Below the pieces are notes generated by a model. That model was not told the DNA's origin. It did no database searches and was given only the letters and a program-made list of their open reading frames with translations. A program made the position numbers and the translations under genes. Positions 44,230 through 53,931 of a stretch of DNA of 64,000 nucleotides are shown one piece after another; the first letter of the stretch is position 1; each line of letters opens with the position of its first letter. This DNA is from Haemophilus haemolyticus_L (GTDB taxonomy: Bacteria > Pseudomonadota > Gammaproteobacteria > Enterobacterales > Pasteurellaceae), in NCBI RefSeq assembly GCF_003490595.1, contig NZ_QQGY01000003.1:62001-126000 (forward strand), written 5' to 3'.

Positions 44230-46026
44230 ATGAAGAATATTCGCAACTTTTCTATTATTGCCCATATTGACCACGGTAAATCGACGCTTTCTGACCGTTT
44301 GATTCAAACTTGTGGTGGCCTTTCGGATCGTGAAATGGAAGCGCAAGTGCTAGACTCAATGGATCTTGAGCGTGAGCGCGGCATTACCATTAAAGCACAA
44401 AGTGTTACTTTAAATTATAAAGCTAAAGATGGCGAAACTTATCAATTAAACTTTATCGATACACCAGGACACGTGGACTTTTCCTATGAGGTGTCTCGCT
44501 CTCTTGCTGCTTGTGAAGGGGCTTTGTTGGTGGTTGATGCTGGTCAAGGGGTAGAAGCTCAAACCTTGGCAAACTGTTATACCGCAATTGAAATGGATTT
44601 AGAAGTAGTACCGATTTTAAATAAAATCGACTTACCAGCTGCTGATCCTGAACGCGTAGCTGAAGAAATTGAAGATATCGTGGGAATTGATGCGATGGAA
44701 GCGGTTAGATGCTCTGCTAAAACGGGTGTAGGTATCGAAGATGTATTAGAAGAAATCGTTGCAAAAATTCCTGCACCAGAAGGTGATCCTAATGCGCCAT
44801 TACAAGCATTGATTATTGATTCTTGGTTCGATAATTATTTGGGCGTGGTGTCTTTAGTGCGTATTAAAAACGGGGTATTACGTAAAGGCGATAAAATTAA
44901 AGTGATGTCTACAGGACAAGCTTACAATGTTGATCGTTTAGGGATTTTTACGCCAAAACAAGAAGATACTACTGTTTTAGAATGTGGCGAAGTGGGTTGG
45001 GTAGTTTGTGCGATTAAAGATATTTTAGGTGCGCCAGTTGGGGATACTTTAACGCTTCAACATAATCCAGCAACTGAGGTTTTACCAGGCTTTAAAAAAG
45101 TAAAACCGCAAGTGTATGCAGGTCTTTTCCCAGTGAGCTCAGATGATTATGAAGCATTTCGTGATGCGCTGAGTAAGTTGAGCTTAAATGATGCTTCACT
45201 TTTCTATGAGCCGGAAACTTCAACCGCACTTGGTTTTGGTTTCCGCTGTGGCTTCCTTGGCCTTTTACACATGGAAATCATTCAAGAGCGTCTAGAGCGT
45301 GAGTATGATTTAGATCTCATTACTACTGCGCCAACGGTAATTTACGAAGTGCAATTAACGAATGGTGATGTCGTTTATGTCGATAGTCCATCGAAATTGC
45401 CTCCGCTTAATAATATTGCTGAAATCCGTGAGCCGATTGCAGAATGTAATATGTTGGTGCCGCAAGAATATTTAGGTAATGTCATTACACTTTGCGTGGA
45501 AAAACGTGGTGTGCAAACCAATATGGTATATCACGGTAATCAAATTGCGCTGACTTATGAGATTCCAATGGGAGAAGTGGTTTTAGACTTCTTTGACCGT
45601 TTAAAATCGACATCCCGTGGTTATGCTTCGTTAGATTACGGTTTCAAACGTTTCCAAGCTGCAGATATGGTTCGCGTAGATATTATGATTAATAGCGAAC
45701 GAGTAGATGCTTTAGCTTTAATCGTTCATAAAGATAATTCACAATATCGTGGCCGTGAATTGGTTGAAAAAATGCGTGAGTTAATTCCTCGTCAGCAATT
45801 TGATATCGCTATTCAAGCCGCGATTGGAAACCACATAATTGCCCGTTCTACGGTGAAACAATTACGTAAGAATGTATTGGCAAAATGTTATGGTGGTGAC
45901 GTAAGCCGTAAGAAAAAACTCTTACAGAAACAGAAAGAAGGTAAAAAACGTATGAAGTCTTTAGGTAACGTAGAAGTACCACAAGAAGCGTTTTTAGCAA
46001 TTTTACATGTAGGAAAAGATAAATAA
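44230..46026 (+). CDS. lepA: Elongation factor 4 (LepA)
   Basis: LepA is a ribosome-bound GTPase that helps 30S maturation and can back-translocate stalled ribosomes. The 598 residues have the G motifs AHIDHGKST, DTPGHVDF and NKIDLP, an RGITIK switch, EF-G-like domains, and the LepA-specific C-terminal domain ending in RKKKLLQKQKEGKKRMKSLG. The gene leads lepA-lepB-rnc-era. An uptake sequence is at 45223-45231. Confidence 0.97.
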   Translation: MKNIRNFSIIAHIDHGKSTLSDRLIQTCGGLSDREMEAQVLDSMDLERERGITIKAQSVTLNYKAKDGETYQLNFIDTPGHVDFSYEVSRSLAACEGALLVVDAGQGVEAQTLANCYTAIEMDLEVVPILNKIDLPAADPERVAEEIEDIVGIDAMEAVRCSAKTGVGIEDVLEEIVAKIPAPEGDPNAPLQALIIDSWFDNYLGVVSLVRIKNGVLRKGDKIKVMSTGQAYNVDRLGIFTPKQEDTTVLECGEVGWVVCAIKDILGAPVGDTLTLQHNPATEVLPGFKKVKPQVYAGLFPVSSDDYEAFRDALSKLSLNDASLFYEPETSTALGFGFRCGFLGLLHMEIIQERLEREYDLDLITTAPTVIYEVQLTNGDVVYVDSPSKLPPLNNIAEIREPIAECNMLVPQEYLGNVITLCVEKRGVQTNMVYHGNQIALTYEIPMGEVVLDFFDRLKSTSRGYASLDYGFKRFQAADMVRVDIMINSERVDALALIVHKDNSQYRGRELVEKMRELIPRQQFDIAIQAAIGNHIIARSTVKQLRKNVLAKCYGGDVSRKKKLLQKQKEGKKRMKSLGNVEVPQEAFLAILHVGKDK

Positions 46027-46034
46027 GGAAAATT

Positions 46035-47084
46035 ATGTCAAATTTATTTTTTGTGATTTTACTGGCGGTTGGTTTTGGTGTTTGGAAAGTTTTAGATTAT
46101 TTTCAATTACCAAACACATTCAGTATTGTATTGCTAATTTTGACCGCACTTTCAGGCGTATTATGGTGCTACCATTATTTTGTGGTAACGCCAAAACGTA
46201 ATCGTAAAATTGCACGTGCTGAACAGCGTTCAGGCCAAGTATTAACTGACGAAGAAAAAGCAAAAATTGAACCGATTTCTGAAGCCTCTGAGTTTTTATC
46301 ATCTCTTTTCCCGGTGCTTTCTGTCGTATTCTTAGTGCGCTCTTTTTTATTTGAACCATTTCAAATTCCATCTGGTTCAATGGAATCGACCTTACGAGTT
46401 GGTGACTTTTTGGTCGTGAACAAATATGCTTATGGCGTGAAAGATCCGATTTTCCAAAACACCATTATTGCTGGTGAAAAACCACAACGAGGTGATGTAA
46501 TTGTGTTTAAAGCACCACAACAAGCTTTAATTCGTACTGGTCTTGGGGCAACTCGAGCAGCCTTTGCAGAAAATTTAGCGTTAAGCTCAAAAGATAATAT
46601 GTCTGGTGTTGATTATATTAAGCGTATTGTTGGAAAGGGCGGAGATCGCGTCATTTTTGATACGGAACAAAAAACGCTAAAAGTGGTATATGGCAAAGAA
46701 GGTAAACCTTGTGAAATTGATTGTGAAACCAAGGCGTTTGAATATACACAAAATCCAACAAATCCTGCTTTTCCGAATGAATTAGAATTGACTGAGAAAG
46801 GCGATGTAACACATAACGTGTTAATTAGTGAATATCGTCGTTATTCAGGTCCTGAGTTTTTCCCACAAGAAGGTATGCAAACTGCAGAATGGCTTGTGCC
46901 AGAAGGGCAGTATTTTGTGATGGGCGATCACCGTGATCACAGTGATGATAGCCGTTTCTGGGGCTTTGTGCCTGAAAAAAATATTGTGGGTAAAGCCACT
47001 TATATTTGGATGAGCTTAGAAAAAGAAGCGAATGAGTGGCCAACAGGTTTCCGTTTTGATCGTTTCTTTACAGCAATAAAATAA
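46035..47084 (+). CDS. lepB: Signal peptidase I
   Basis: LepB cleaves signal peptides from exported proteins at the outer face of the inner membrane. The 349 residues have two N-terminal membrane segments, the catalytic serine in IPSGSMESTLRVGD (about 112-125), the lysine in DYIKRIVG and the late motif GDHRDHSDDSRFWG. It lies 8 bases after lepA and 1 base before rnc. An uptake sequence is at 46143-46151. Confidence 0.97.
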   Translation: MSNLFFVILLAVGFGVWKVLDYFQLPNTFSIVLLILTALSGVLWCYHYFVVTPKRNRKIARAEQRSGQVLTDEEKAKIEPISEASEFLSSLFPVLSVVFLVRSFLFEPFQIPSGSMESTLRVGDFLVVNKYAYGVKDPIFQNTIIAGEKPQRGDVIVFKAPQQALIRTGLGATRAAFAENLALSSKDNMSGVDYIKRIVGKGGDRVIFDTEQKTLKVVYGKEGKPCEIDCETKAFEYTQNPTNPAFPNELELTEKGDVTHNVLISEYRRYSGPEFFPQEGMQTAEWLVPEGQYFVMGDHRDHSDDSRFWGFVPEKNIVGKATYIWMSLEKEANEWPTGFRFDRFFTAIK

Positions 47085-47085
47085 G

Positions 47086-47769
47086 ATGAATCATTTAGAT
47101 CGACTTGAGCGTAAAATCGGTTATCGTTTTAATGATATTGCGCTATTAAAGCAGGCACTTACGCATCGAAGTGCGGCGACTCAACATAATGAACGCCTAG
47201 AATTTCTAGGCGATTCTATTCTTAATTTTACTATCGCTGAAGCACTTTATCATCAGTTTCCACGTTGTAATGAAGGCGAACTGAGCCGTATGCGTGCTAC
47301 TTTGGTACGCGAACCCACTTTAGCGATTTTAGCGCGCCAATTTGAATTAGGCGATTATATGTCGCTTGGTTCTGGCGAGCTAAAGAGCGGTGGTTTTCGC
47401 CGCGAATCTATTCTTGCCGATTGTGTAGAAGCGATTATTGGCGCAATGTCTTTGGATCAAGGATTGGCTGTGACGACCCAAGTGATTCGAAATTGGTATC
47501 AACAATTATTGGCTGAAATCAAACCGGGTGATAACCAAAAAGATGCGAAAACTCGTTTGCAAGAATATTTACAAGGTAAACATCTGCCATTGCCAACTTA
47601 TGAAGTGGTCAATATTCAAGGGGAAGCCCATTGCCAAATTTTCACTGTTGAATGCAAAGTGAAAAGTGCGGATAAAATTGACCGCACTTTTGTGGCAAAA
47701 GGATCTAGCCGTCGTAAAGCCGAACAAGCAGCAGCAGAACAAATTTTAAAAGAACTGGACATCAAATGA
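47086..47769 (+). CDS. rnc: Ribonuclease III
   Basis: RNase III cuts double-stranded RNA, including rRNA precursors. The 227 residues have the catalytic signature RLEFLGDSIL (about 37-46) and a C-terminal double-stranded RNA-binding domain (about 155-225). The stop codon overlaps the era start by four bases. The same rnc-era coupling occurs in E. coli. An uptake sequence is at 47681-47689. Confidence 0.97.
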   Translation: MNHLDRLERKIGYRFNDIALLKQALTHRSAATQHNERLEFLGDSILNFTIAEALYHQFPRCNEGELSRMRATLVREPTLAILARQFELGDYMSLGSGELKSGGFRRESILADCVEAIIGAMSLDQGLAVTTQVIRNWYQQLLAEIKPGDNQKDAKTRLQEYLQGKHLPLPTYEVVNIQGEAHCQIFTVECKVKSADKIDRTFVAKGSSRRKAEQAAAEQILKELDIK

Positions 47770-48674
47770 CCGAACAATTCGACAAAACCTATTGCGGCTT
47801 TATTGCTATCGTAGGCCGCCCAAATGTGGGTAAATCAACGCTCTTAAATAAAATTTTAGGACAAAAAATTTCAATTACATCGCGTAAAGCACAAACCACG
47901 CGTCACCGCATTGTGGGAATTAAAACTGAAGGGGCGTATCAAGAAATCTATGTGGATACGCCGGGACTTCATATTGAAGAAAAGCGTGCGATTAACCGTT
48001 TAATGAACCGCGCAGCAAGTAGCGCTATCGGCGATGTTGATTTAATTATTTTTGTCGTAGATGGCACACACTGGAATGCAGATGATGAGATGGTGCTAAA
48101 CAAATTACGCAATGCAAAAGCACCCGTTGTGCTTGCTATCAACAAAGTAGATAACATCAAAAATAAAGATGATTTGTTACCGTTTATTACAGAACTTAGC
48201 AGTAAATTTAACTTTGCTCACATTGTACCAATTTCTGCACAGCGTGGTAATAATGTTCATGAATTAGAGAAAATTGTACGTCAATCTTTACGCGAAGGTG
48301 TGCATCATTTCCCAGAAGATTATGTCACAGACCGTTCGCAACGTTTCATGGCATCGGAAATAATCCGTGAAAAATTAATGCGTTTTACGGGTGAAGAATT
48401 GCCTTATTCTGTTACTGTTGAAATCGAACAGTTCAAAGTGAATGAACGTGGCACCTATGAAATAAATGGATTAATTCTCGTTGAACGTGAAGGTCAGAAA
48501 AAAATGGTGATAGGTGCGGGCGGTCAAAAAATTAAAACTATTGGTATGGAAGCGCGTGCTGATATGGAACGTTTATTTGATAACAAAGTTCACCTCGAAC
48601 TTTGGGTGAAGGTGAAATCTGGTTGGGCCGATGATGAACGTGCATTACGTAGTTTAGGATATATGGATGAATAA
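47766..48674 (+). CDS. era: GTPase Era
   Basis: Era binds the 3' end of 16S rRNA during 30S assembly. The 302 residues have the GTPase motifs GRPNVGKST, DTPGLH and NKVD and a C-terminal KH domain (about 205-300) with VIGAGGQKIK. The last codons touch an uptake sequence (48674-48682), and a terminator follows at 48706. Confidence 0.97.
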   Translation: MTEQFDKTYCGFIAIVGRPNVGKSTLLNKILGQKISITSRKAQTTRHRIVGIKTEGAYQEIYVDTPGLHIEEKRAINRLMNRAASSAIGDVDLIIFVVDGTHWNADDEMVLNKLRNAKAPVVLAINKVDNIKNKDDLLPFITELSSKFNFAHIVPISAQRGNNVHELEKIVRQSLREGVHHFPEDYVTDRSQRFMASEIIREKLMRFTGEELPYSVTVEIEQFKVNERGTYEINGLILVEREGQKKMVIGAGGQKIKTIGMEARADMERLFDNKVHLELWVKVKSGWADDERALRSLGYMDE

Positions 48675-48705
48675 AGTGCGGTGAAATCCATAAGTAATAA
48701 ATAGA

Positions 48706-48737
48706 AAAATCCCCATTATTGCGATGGGGATTTTTTT
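48706..48737. terminator. Bidirectional terminator between era and rsmC
   Basis: AAAATCCCCA and TGGGGATTTT form a ten-base stem around a nine-base loop, with T-runs outside on both strands. Confidence 0.85.
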
Positions 48738-49730
48738 CTAATTTTTCACTGAATACACTTTAAATTTTCCTGTTTGAGCAAGCACTTCGTAATCACCGAA
48801 ATGTTGTCTAAGTAATTCGGGATAAGGCAAAAATGAATTGGCGACAATGCGTAATTCTCCCCCTTGATTGAGGTGCCATTTTGCTTGAGTGATGAGTTCT
48901 GTCACAGCTCGGTAGGCAGTATCAATACCATCATGGAATGGCGGATTCGAAATAATCAAATCAAATTTTCCTTCTATATCAGAAAAGACATCACTGGTGT
49001 AAACTTCGCCTTGTAATTGATTTTCAGAAAGTGTTTTTCGCGCTGATTCTAACGCCATCGCATGAATATCAGTCATTGTAATTTGTATGTTAGGAGAGCG
49101 TTTTTTGATCATAGATCCAATTATTCCCGCCCCACAGCCAAGATCGAGTACTTTTCCTTTTATTTTATTATCAATGGTTGAAAGTAACAGTTCTGTGCCC
49201 GTATCTAATTCCGCTGCACTAAATACCCCAGGTAAACTATATATAGTTAAGTCTTGTAGCGTAGAATGTTGATAGGTTTTCCAGAAATTTTTAAGTTCAA
49301 AGTGCGGTTTGTTTTGTAGTGAAAAATGATATAACCCACAACGACGAGCAGAGTCAATTTTTGCTATTTCACCATAAGGTTCTAATGTTTTTTCTACTGA
49401 ACGCACGCCACAACGATTTTCTCCAATAATTAATATTTCTTGGCCAATAGGTGCTTGAGCTAATAGTTGAAGCAGTTGGAAATTGACTTCTTGTTTGTTT
49501 TTAGTCCAATAATAAACGATTAAATCGGCTTGACCTTGAAATTCAACGGAAAAATTGACCGCACTTTGTGTTCTTGCATAGTCAAAATAGCAACTCCAAA
49601 TTTGGATTGATTGGCATTTATAGGCTAATGTTTGAGGAAAATTATCAGAAATACCGCCAGCAAATAATACCGATTTTCCATCAAAAAATGAAAGATGTCG
49701 TTCTAAAACTTGGCTTTCTAGAGAAATCAC
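48738..49730 (-). CDS. rsmC: 16S rRNA (guanine1207-N2)-methyltransferase
   Basis: RsmC methylates G1207 in 16S rRNA. The 330 residues contain an N-terminal degenerate methyltransferase-like domain and a C-terminal catalytic domain, with the SAM motif VLDLGCGAGIIG (about 194-205) and the substrate motif ISNPPFHDGID. It is divergent from the lipoprotein gene. Uptake sequences are at 49300-49308 and 49558-49566. Confidence 0.94.
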   Translation of the reverse strand: MISLESQVLERHLSFFDGKSVLFAGGISDNFPQTLAYKCQSIQIWSCYFDYARTQSAVNFSVEFQGQADLIVYYWTKNKQEVNFQLLQLLAQAPIGQEILIIGENRCGVRSVEKTLEPYGEIAKIDSARRCGLYHFSLQNKPHFELKNFWKTYQHSTLQDLTIYSLPGVFSAAELDTGTELLLSTIDNKIKGKVLDLGCGAGIIGSMIKKRSPNIQITMTDIHAMALESARKTLSENQLQGEVYTSDVFSDIEGKFDLIISNPPFHDGIDTAYRAVTELITQAKWHLNQGGELRIVANSFLPYPELLRQHFGDYEVLAQTGKFKVYSVKN

Positions 49731-49824
49731 GCTTTGAATCCTGTGGGTTATTAGTTAAAATTACGCGCTATTTTAGCAAAATTATTAATAAAAATTGATT
49801 AAAACTATTTTAGGAAAATTCTTT

Positions 49825-50412
49825 ATGAAAAAAATTCTCTCTGCAACCTTAATGGCAACGTTACTATCTGGATGTCAAGTTCTGGACCTTGTTCAAGGTA
49901 CGCCTCAAAAGGCATCTAAAGTATCAAAGCCGGTATTAACGCCTGCTCAAACTGAAGTATTACAAAAGTTAGATGCACAGTTTCAGCGTATTTCAGCTAA
50001 AGGTATCGAAATTGAATTCAATGGCGAGAAATATGTGAAACAAACACAAGTAGTAAAAGGTGACGATCCTCGTTTTGTGAGTTTGGCATTAAGTAAAAAC
50101 AGCGAGGCTCGTAAAGCTGTGCTAAGTGATACATTTTATTTAACTGATGTTTCTCATGAGAAAGATATTACGGAACGTTATTTTGCAAAAAATAAAGAGA
50201 CCTGCCAGTTACAGGCTGTGAAGTCAGATATTCATGATTATTATGCTTGTGCCAGTGATAAATTTAAACGTTACGTTGCTTTAGTGCATAAAGATAAAAA
50301 TATTATTGCTTATCGTAGTTATACCTCATATCAAGTGGAACCTACACAGGCTGAAGAACGTGCGATTATTAAGGCATTAGTCGATTACCCATTTGATAGT
50401 ATTGCTCGTTAA
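49825..50412 (+). CDS. Small conserved lipoprotein of unknown function
   Basis: This is a 195-residue lipoprotein. The signal peptide MKKILSATLMATLLSGC has a clear lipobox (LSGC, modified Cys at 17), with Gln at the +2 position, which favours sorting to the outer membrane. The mature part is hydrophilic, and I do not recognise a family. Two later cysteines (TCQLQA and YACAS) could form a disulfide. An AGGAAA ribosome site supports the ATG at 49825. It ends one base before holD, so the two genes are probably co-transcribed. Confidence 0.8.
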   Translation: MKKILSATLMATLLSGCQVLDLVQGTPQKASKVSKPVLTPAQTEVLQKLDAQFQRISAKGIEIEFNGEKYVKQTQVVKGDDPRFVSLALSKNSEARKAVLSDTFYLTDVSHEKDITERYFAKNKETCQLQAVKSDIHDYYACASDKFKRYVALVHKDKNIIAYRSYTSYQVEPTQAEERAIIKALVDYPFDSIAR

Positions 50413-50413
50413 T

Positions 50414-50818
50414 ATGAATAGACGCGATCTTCTTTTACAAGAAATGGGTATTTCCCAGTGGACGTTATATCGCCCAGAGGTGCTACAAGGTTCGGTAGGA
50501 ATTAGTGTTGCTGAGAATATTCGATTTATCACTGTTTCTGATGAAAATATAAGTGGCTCGCCTTTGTTGACTGATGTGCTACTCAGCCTTGATCTTAAAA
50601 AAGAAGATTGCTTATGTTTGAATTACGATCAAATCCAGCATATCGAATGTAAGCAGCCTATTCGTTACTGGTTACTATCAGAAAATAGTGACAAAATTGA
50701 CCGCACTTTATCATTCTGTATGCTGGCTGAGCGTGTTTATCGCTCGCCAAGTTGGCAACAATTTCAATCTAATCACCAAGCCAAACGCGAGTTGTGGCAA
50801 CAAATTCAGCAGCCTTAA
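50414..50818 (+). CDS. holD: DNA polymerase III psi subunit
   Basis: Psi bridges the clamp loader (through tau/gamma) and chi, which binds SSB. The 134 residues begin MNRRDLLLQEMGISQW, the conserved N-terminal segment that contacts the clamp loader. I chose the ATG at 50414 over an upstream in-frame codon inside the lipoprotein gene. rimI follows after two bases, as in E. coli (holD-rimI). An uptake sequence is at 50700-50708. Confidence 0.93.
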   Translation: MNRRDLLLQEMGISQWTLYRPEVLQGSVGISVAENIRFITVSDENISGSPLLTDVLLSLDLKKEDCLCLNYDQIQHIECKQPIRYWLLSENSDKIDRTLSFCMLAERVYRSPSWQQFQSNHQAKRELWQQIQQP

Positions 50819-50820
50819 TT

Positions 50821-51261
50821 ATGTCTATTATTTCTCAAATTGAAGCCAGTGATTTCGACAGATTGTATGAAATCGAGCAGCAAGCCCATCTGGTTCCTTG
50901 GTCATTTGGTACGTTAAAAAATAATCAAGGTGAGCGTTATCTCAATTTAAAATTGATAGAGAATAATCAGATTATTGGTTTTGCTATTTGCCAAACAGTA
51001 TTGGATGAAGCGACTTTGTTTAATATTGCTATTGTACCCTCTCATCAAGGTAATGGATTTGGGAAATTATTGTTGAATCAGCTAATCATCCAATTGAAAG
51101 AAAAAGGTGTTCAGACCTTATGGCTAGAAGTCAGGGAGTCTAACCCTGCTCGTTTCTTGTATGAAAAAATTGGTTTTAATGAAGTCGATATTCGAAAAAA
51201 TTATTATCCGAAACCCTGTGGTGGACGAGAAAATGCCGTAGTAATGGCTTGTTATTTATAG
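50821..51261 (+). CDS. rimI: Ribosomal protein S18 N-acetyltransferase
   Basis: RimI acetylates the N-terminal alanine of ribosomal protein S18. The 146-residue GNAT domain has the acetyl-CoA loop in PSHQGNGFGKLLL (about 80-92), with the catalytic glutamate region in LWLEVRESNPARFLYEKIGF. I start at Met-Ser-Ile-Ile because the upstream in-frame extension lies within holD. Confidence 0.95.
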   Translation: MSIISQIEASDFDRLYEIEQQAHLVPWSFGTLKNNQGERYLNLKLIENNQIIGFAICQTVLDEATLFNIAIVPSHQGNGFGKLLLNQLIIQLKEKGVQTLWLEVRESNPARFLYEKIGFNEVDIRKNYYPKPCGGRENAVVMACYL

Positions 51262-51270
51262 ACACGAATG

Positions 51271-51309
51271 ATATAGCCTAGGATGTTTATCCTAGGCTAT
51301 ATTTTTTTA
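51271..51309. terminator. Bidirectional terminator between rimI and fdhE
   Basis: ATATAGCCTAGGAT and ATCCTAGGCTATAT form a perfect 14-base stem around a GTTT loop, with seven T residues following. It overlaps the last codon region of fdhE on the other strand. Confidence 0.9.
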
Positions 51310-52215
51310 TGCTTCTTTTGCAGGAAAAACAAATGGATTTAATCCGCTGCGTGCGAAACCTTTTTCTTCCATTTCAATATCCAAGAAAATAGAAGCCAAA
51401 TCGTCGGCTACTGGCTCTACATGAGGATCTTTTTCTTGGAACATGATTTTCAAGTAACTTTCACAGCTACCACAGGTTTCAGCACGAACAAGTGCAAGTT
51501 CTTCATCTAACGACCACATTTCAAGTTTGTCATGACTATTACAGTTGGTGCATTGTGCGCGTACTAAATTCCATTCACTTTCACATAAATTACAATGTAA
51601 GTAGCGTAAACCTTGTGATGTACCAATTTGTACAATACTTGCAACAGGTAAAGAACCACAAACAGGGCAGTGATGTAAATTTTCGGCGTTTTCAACTTGG
51701 CTATTATGGGGAATTTGATGGGCGAGCTGTAGCCAATAAAGGGAAAGTGCAGCCCAAATAAAGACGGCTTTATCACTGCTGACTAAATTAAATTCTTGTG
51801 CTAAGAGTTTATTTGCCATTTCTTCTAATTCAGCAGATGATGCTTTTTCAAGAAATTCAATTGTTGTAGAAACTTGCTCATTGGCTTTGGGTTTTATTTC
51901 ATCAAGAATTTCAGTTAAATATTCACGCCAGATGCAGTTTCTTTTAAAGGTTTTCGCATTTAGTGGCTCGATATCATTTAGCTGTTCAAACTGTTGTTGC
52001 GGTAAAGGATTTTTTTCTAACGTGGAAAGTTGGCTTTCAACTATGTCTGCAGCAAATAATAAATAATCTGATAGTGGGTGATTTTGAGCTAAGTCTCTTA
52101 AACGTTTTGCTCTGCGTTGATAAAGATTTTTAGGATTGGCAAATAATACAGCAGGCGTTTGGAAAGAATTTGCCGCTTGTTTGATTTCTGATTCTGATAA
52201 GATTTTGATACTCAT
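51307..52215 (-). CDS. fdhE: Formate dehydrogenase accessory protein FdhE
   Basis: FdhE is a cytoplasmic rubredoxin-like protein needed to assemble active Tat-exported formate dehydrogenase. The 302 residues have the CXXC iron-binding pairs of the family: CPVCGSLP (about 184), CNLCESEW and CTNCNS, and CGSC. It follows fdnI after a hairpin made of paired uptake sequences, so it may be read both from the fdn operon and from its own promoter. Confidence 0.94.
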   Translation of the reverse strand: MSIKILSESEIKQAANSFQTPAVLFANPKNLYQRRAKRLRDLAQNHPLSDYLLFAADIVESQLSTLEKNPLPQQQFEQLNDIEPLNAKTFKRNCIWREYLTEILDEIKPKANEQVSTTIEFLEKASSAELEEMANKLLAQEFNLVSSDKAVFIWAALSLYWLQLAHQIPHNSQVENAENLHHCPVCGSLPVASIVQIGTSQGLRYLHCNLCESEWNLVRAQCTNCNSHDKLEMWSLDEELALVRAETCGSCESYLKIMFQEKDPHVEPVADDLASIFLDIEMEEKGFARSGLNPFVFPAKEA

Positions 52216-52238
52216 GTTCTTTTCTCACTTTCATAATA

Positions 52239-52268
52239 AAAAGTGCGGTCAATTTTAACCGCACTTTT
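52239..52268 (-). terminator. Uptake-sequence-pair terminator after fdnI
   Basis: Exact uptake sequences at 52241-52249 and 52258-52266 face each other around an eight-base loop, with a T-run on the minus-strand side. These are the last uptake sequences before a gap of about 5.1 kb. Confidence 0.75.
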
Positions 52269-52288
52269 TTCTTTTTCAAGATTTCAGC

Positions 52289-53005
52289 TTATTTGCCAAA
52301 TCCTTTAAATAATACTTTGGTTTTGCCTTTTTTACCTGATTGCTCGTTGAGTAAATCTTTTTCAAGCTCAGGTAAAATTTCTTCGCGGTACCATTTCGGG
52401 TGGTGTTTCTTCGCCCAACGAACGGTTACCCAACCTTCAATGATTCCTCGAATCGAACCTTTAATCCAGAATGCCATATACATATGCACTAAGATACCAG
52501 TGAATAACATAAATGCACTCAAAGAATGGAGCAGAATCGAGAAACGCAATACTGGGATTGAGAAGTAGTGCGAAAAATATTGACGCCACATAATGATGCC
52601 AGTCACTAATAACGTTACCATCGCCAAATTTAATGTCCAGAAGAGCATTTTTTGACCAAGGTTATATTTGCCATTATCAGCAACCGCGTGTTCATTCCCT
52701 TTAAGAACTTCAACGACACCTTTTGCCCAGCGAATATCATTTTTTTCTGGAATATTGTGATCCCAGTACAATAATGCCAAGTAGATGAAGGCGAAGAACA
52801 TTAAAATCCCAGTAAATGGGTGAATTGCACGCGCAATTTGTGGTGTACCTAAAATTTCTGTTAACCATGCGAAATCAGGGAAGAAAAATGCAACACCAGT
52901 GAACATTGTCATAAAGAAACAAATTACCAACATCCAGTGACTGATACGCGCTGGTGTTCTATGGCGGACGATTCGAGTATCGTTGTTGATCTCAATTTTA
53001 CTCAT
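52289..53005 (-). CDS. fdnI: Formate dehydrogenase cytochrome b556 subunit
   Basis: This is the gamma subunit, which anchors the enzyme and passes electrons to quinone. The 238 residues have four membrane segments and haem-ligand histidines (RISHWMLV, AIHPFTG and LHSLSAFMLF, plus one further conserved His). I start at Met-Ser-Lys-Ile because a GGGGG ribosome site sits just upstream; the longer frame runs back into fdnH. Its first codons overlap the fdnH end by eight bases, indicating coupled translation. Confidence 0.94.
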   Translation of the reverse strand: MSKIEINNDTRIVRHRTPARISHWMLVICFFMTMFTGVAFFFPDFAWLTEILGTPQIARAIHPFTGILMFFAFIYLALLYWDHNIPEKNDIRWAKGVVEVLKGNEHAVADNGKYNLGQKMLFWTLNLAMVTLLVTGIIMWRQYFSHYFSIPVLRFSILLHSLSAFMLFTGILVHMYMAFWIKGSIRGIIEGWVTVRWAKKHHPKWYREEILPELEKDLLNEQSGKKGKTKVLFKGFGK

Positions 53006-53930
53006 TGTTTTCCCCCTTAGATGGTTTTTCTTCTTCAAATTCGTGGTGATGATCTTCCACATCTTCTTCAATATTAGGACCTACAGTTAAGTAGTGAGCG
53101 ATTTCAGCTAATGCCAAGCCACCCATTGCAACTGCCGCTACTGGCTTCAATACATCTTTCCATAAGGTCACACTTAAATCAATTTGTGGATCTTTTGGAA
53201 GGCCATTGTAAAGCTCTGGTTTATCAGCGTGATGTAACACATACATTACGTGTGTTCCGCCTACGCCTGGAGGATCGTAAAGTCCTGCATTTTCATAACC
53301 ACGAGATTTTAAATCAGCTATGCGTTTTTCCGCGTAGAGTTTCATTTCTTCTTTAGAACCAAAACGAATAGCACCAGTTGGACAGGTTTTCACACATGCA
53401 GGCTCTTGACCTACAGAAACACGGTCCACACAAAGGGTACATTTGTACACGCGGTTGTCGTCTGGGTTCATACGTGGAATGTTGAACGGACAACCAGCGA
53501 TACAGTAACCACATCCGATACATTTATCAGATTGAAAGTCCACGATACCGTTTTTGTACTGAATGATAGCACCAGGTGATGGACAAGCTTTTAAACAGCC
53601 TGGTTCAGCACAGTGCATACATCCATCTTTACGGATTAGCCATTCTAAACGATCGTTTTCTTCCACTTCGTTAAAACGCATCACAGTCCATGCTTTAGCA
53701 TTTAGATCTACAGGGTTATCGTAAATACCATGACACTGCGCATTTACATCAGAGCGGATGTCATTCCACTCTGAGCAGCCAACTTGGCAAGCTTTACAAC
53801 CGATACATGTACTGACATCGATTAATTTTGCCACTTCAACTTTATGATCACGCGCTTGTGGTGCAGGAGTTAAACCTGAAGTTGCGGAGATTTTAATAAT
53901 ATCTTGAGATTGTACATCCATTGCTCGCAT
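52998..53930 (-). CDS. fdnH: Formate dehydrogenase iron-sulfur subunit
   Basis: The beta subunit carries four [4Fe-4S] clusters from FdnG to the cytochrome. The 310 residues show cysteine clusters in CIGCKACQVGC, CMHCAEPGCLKACP, CIGCGYCIAGCP and CTLCVDRV..CVKTCP. A C-terminal membrane helix follows (about 255-275), then an acidic His-rich tail. It starts one base after the fdnG stop, with a GGAGG ribosome site. Confidence 0.96.
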   Translation of the reverse strand: MRAMDVQSQDIIKISATSGLTPAPQARDHKVEVAKLIDVSTCIGCKACQVGCSEWNDIRSDVNAQCHGIYDNPVDLNAKAWTVMRFNEVEENDRLEWLIRKDGCMHCAEPGCLKACPSPGAIIQYKNGIVDFQSDKCIGCGYCIAGCPFNIPRMNPDDNRVYKCTLCVDRVSVGQEPACVKTCPTGAIRFGSKEEMKLYAEKRIADLKSRGYENAGLYDPPGVGGTHVMYVLHHADKPELYNGLPKDPQIDLSVTLWKDVLKPVAAVAMGGLALAEIAHYLTVGPNIEEDVEDHHHEFEEEKPSKGENNE

Positions 53931-53931
53931 A

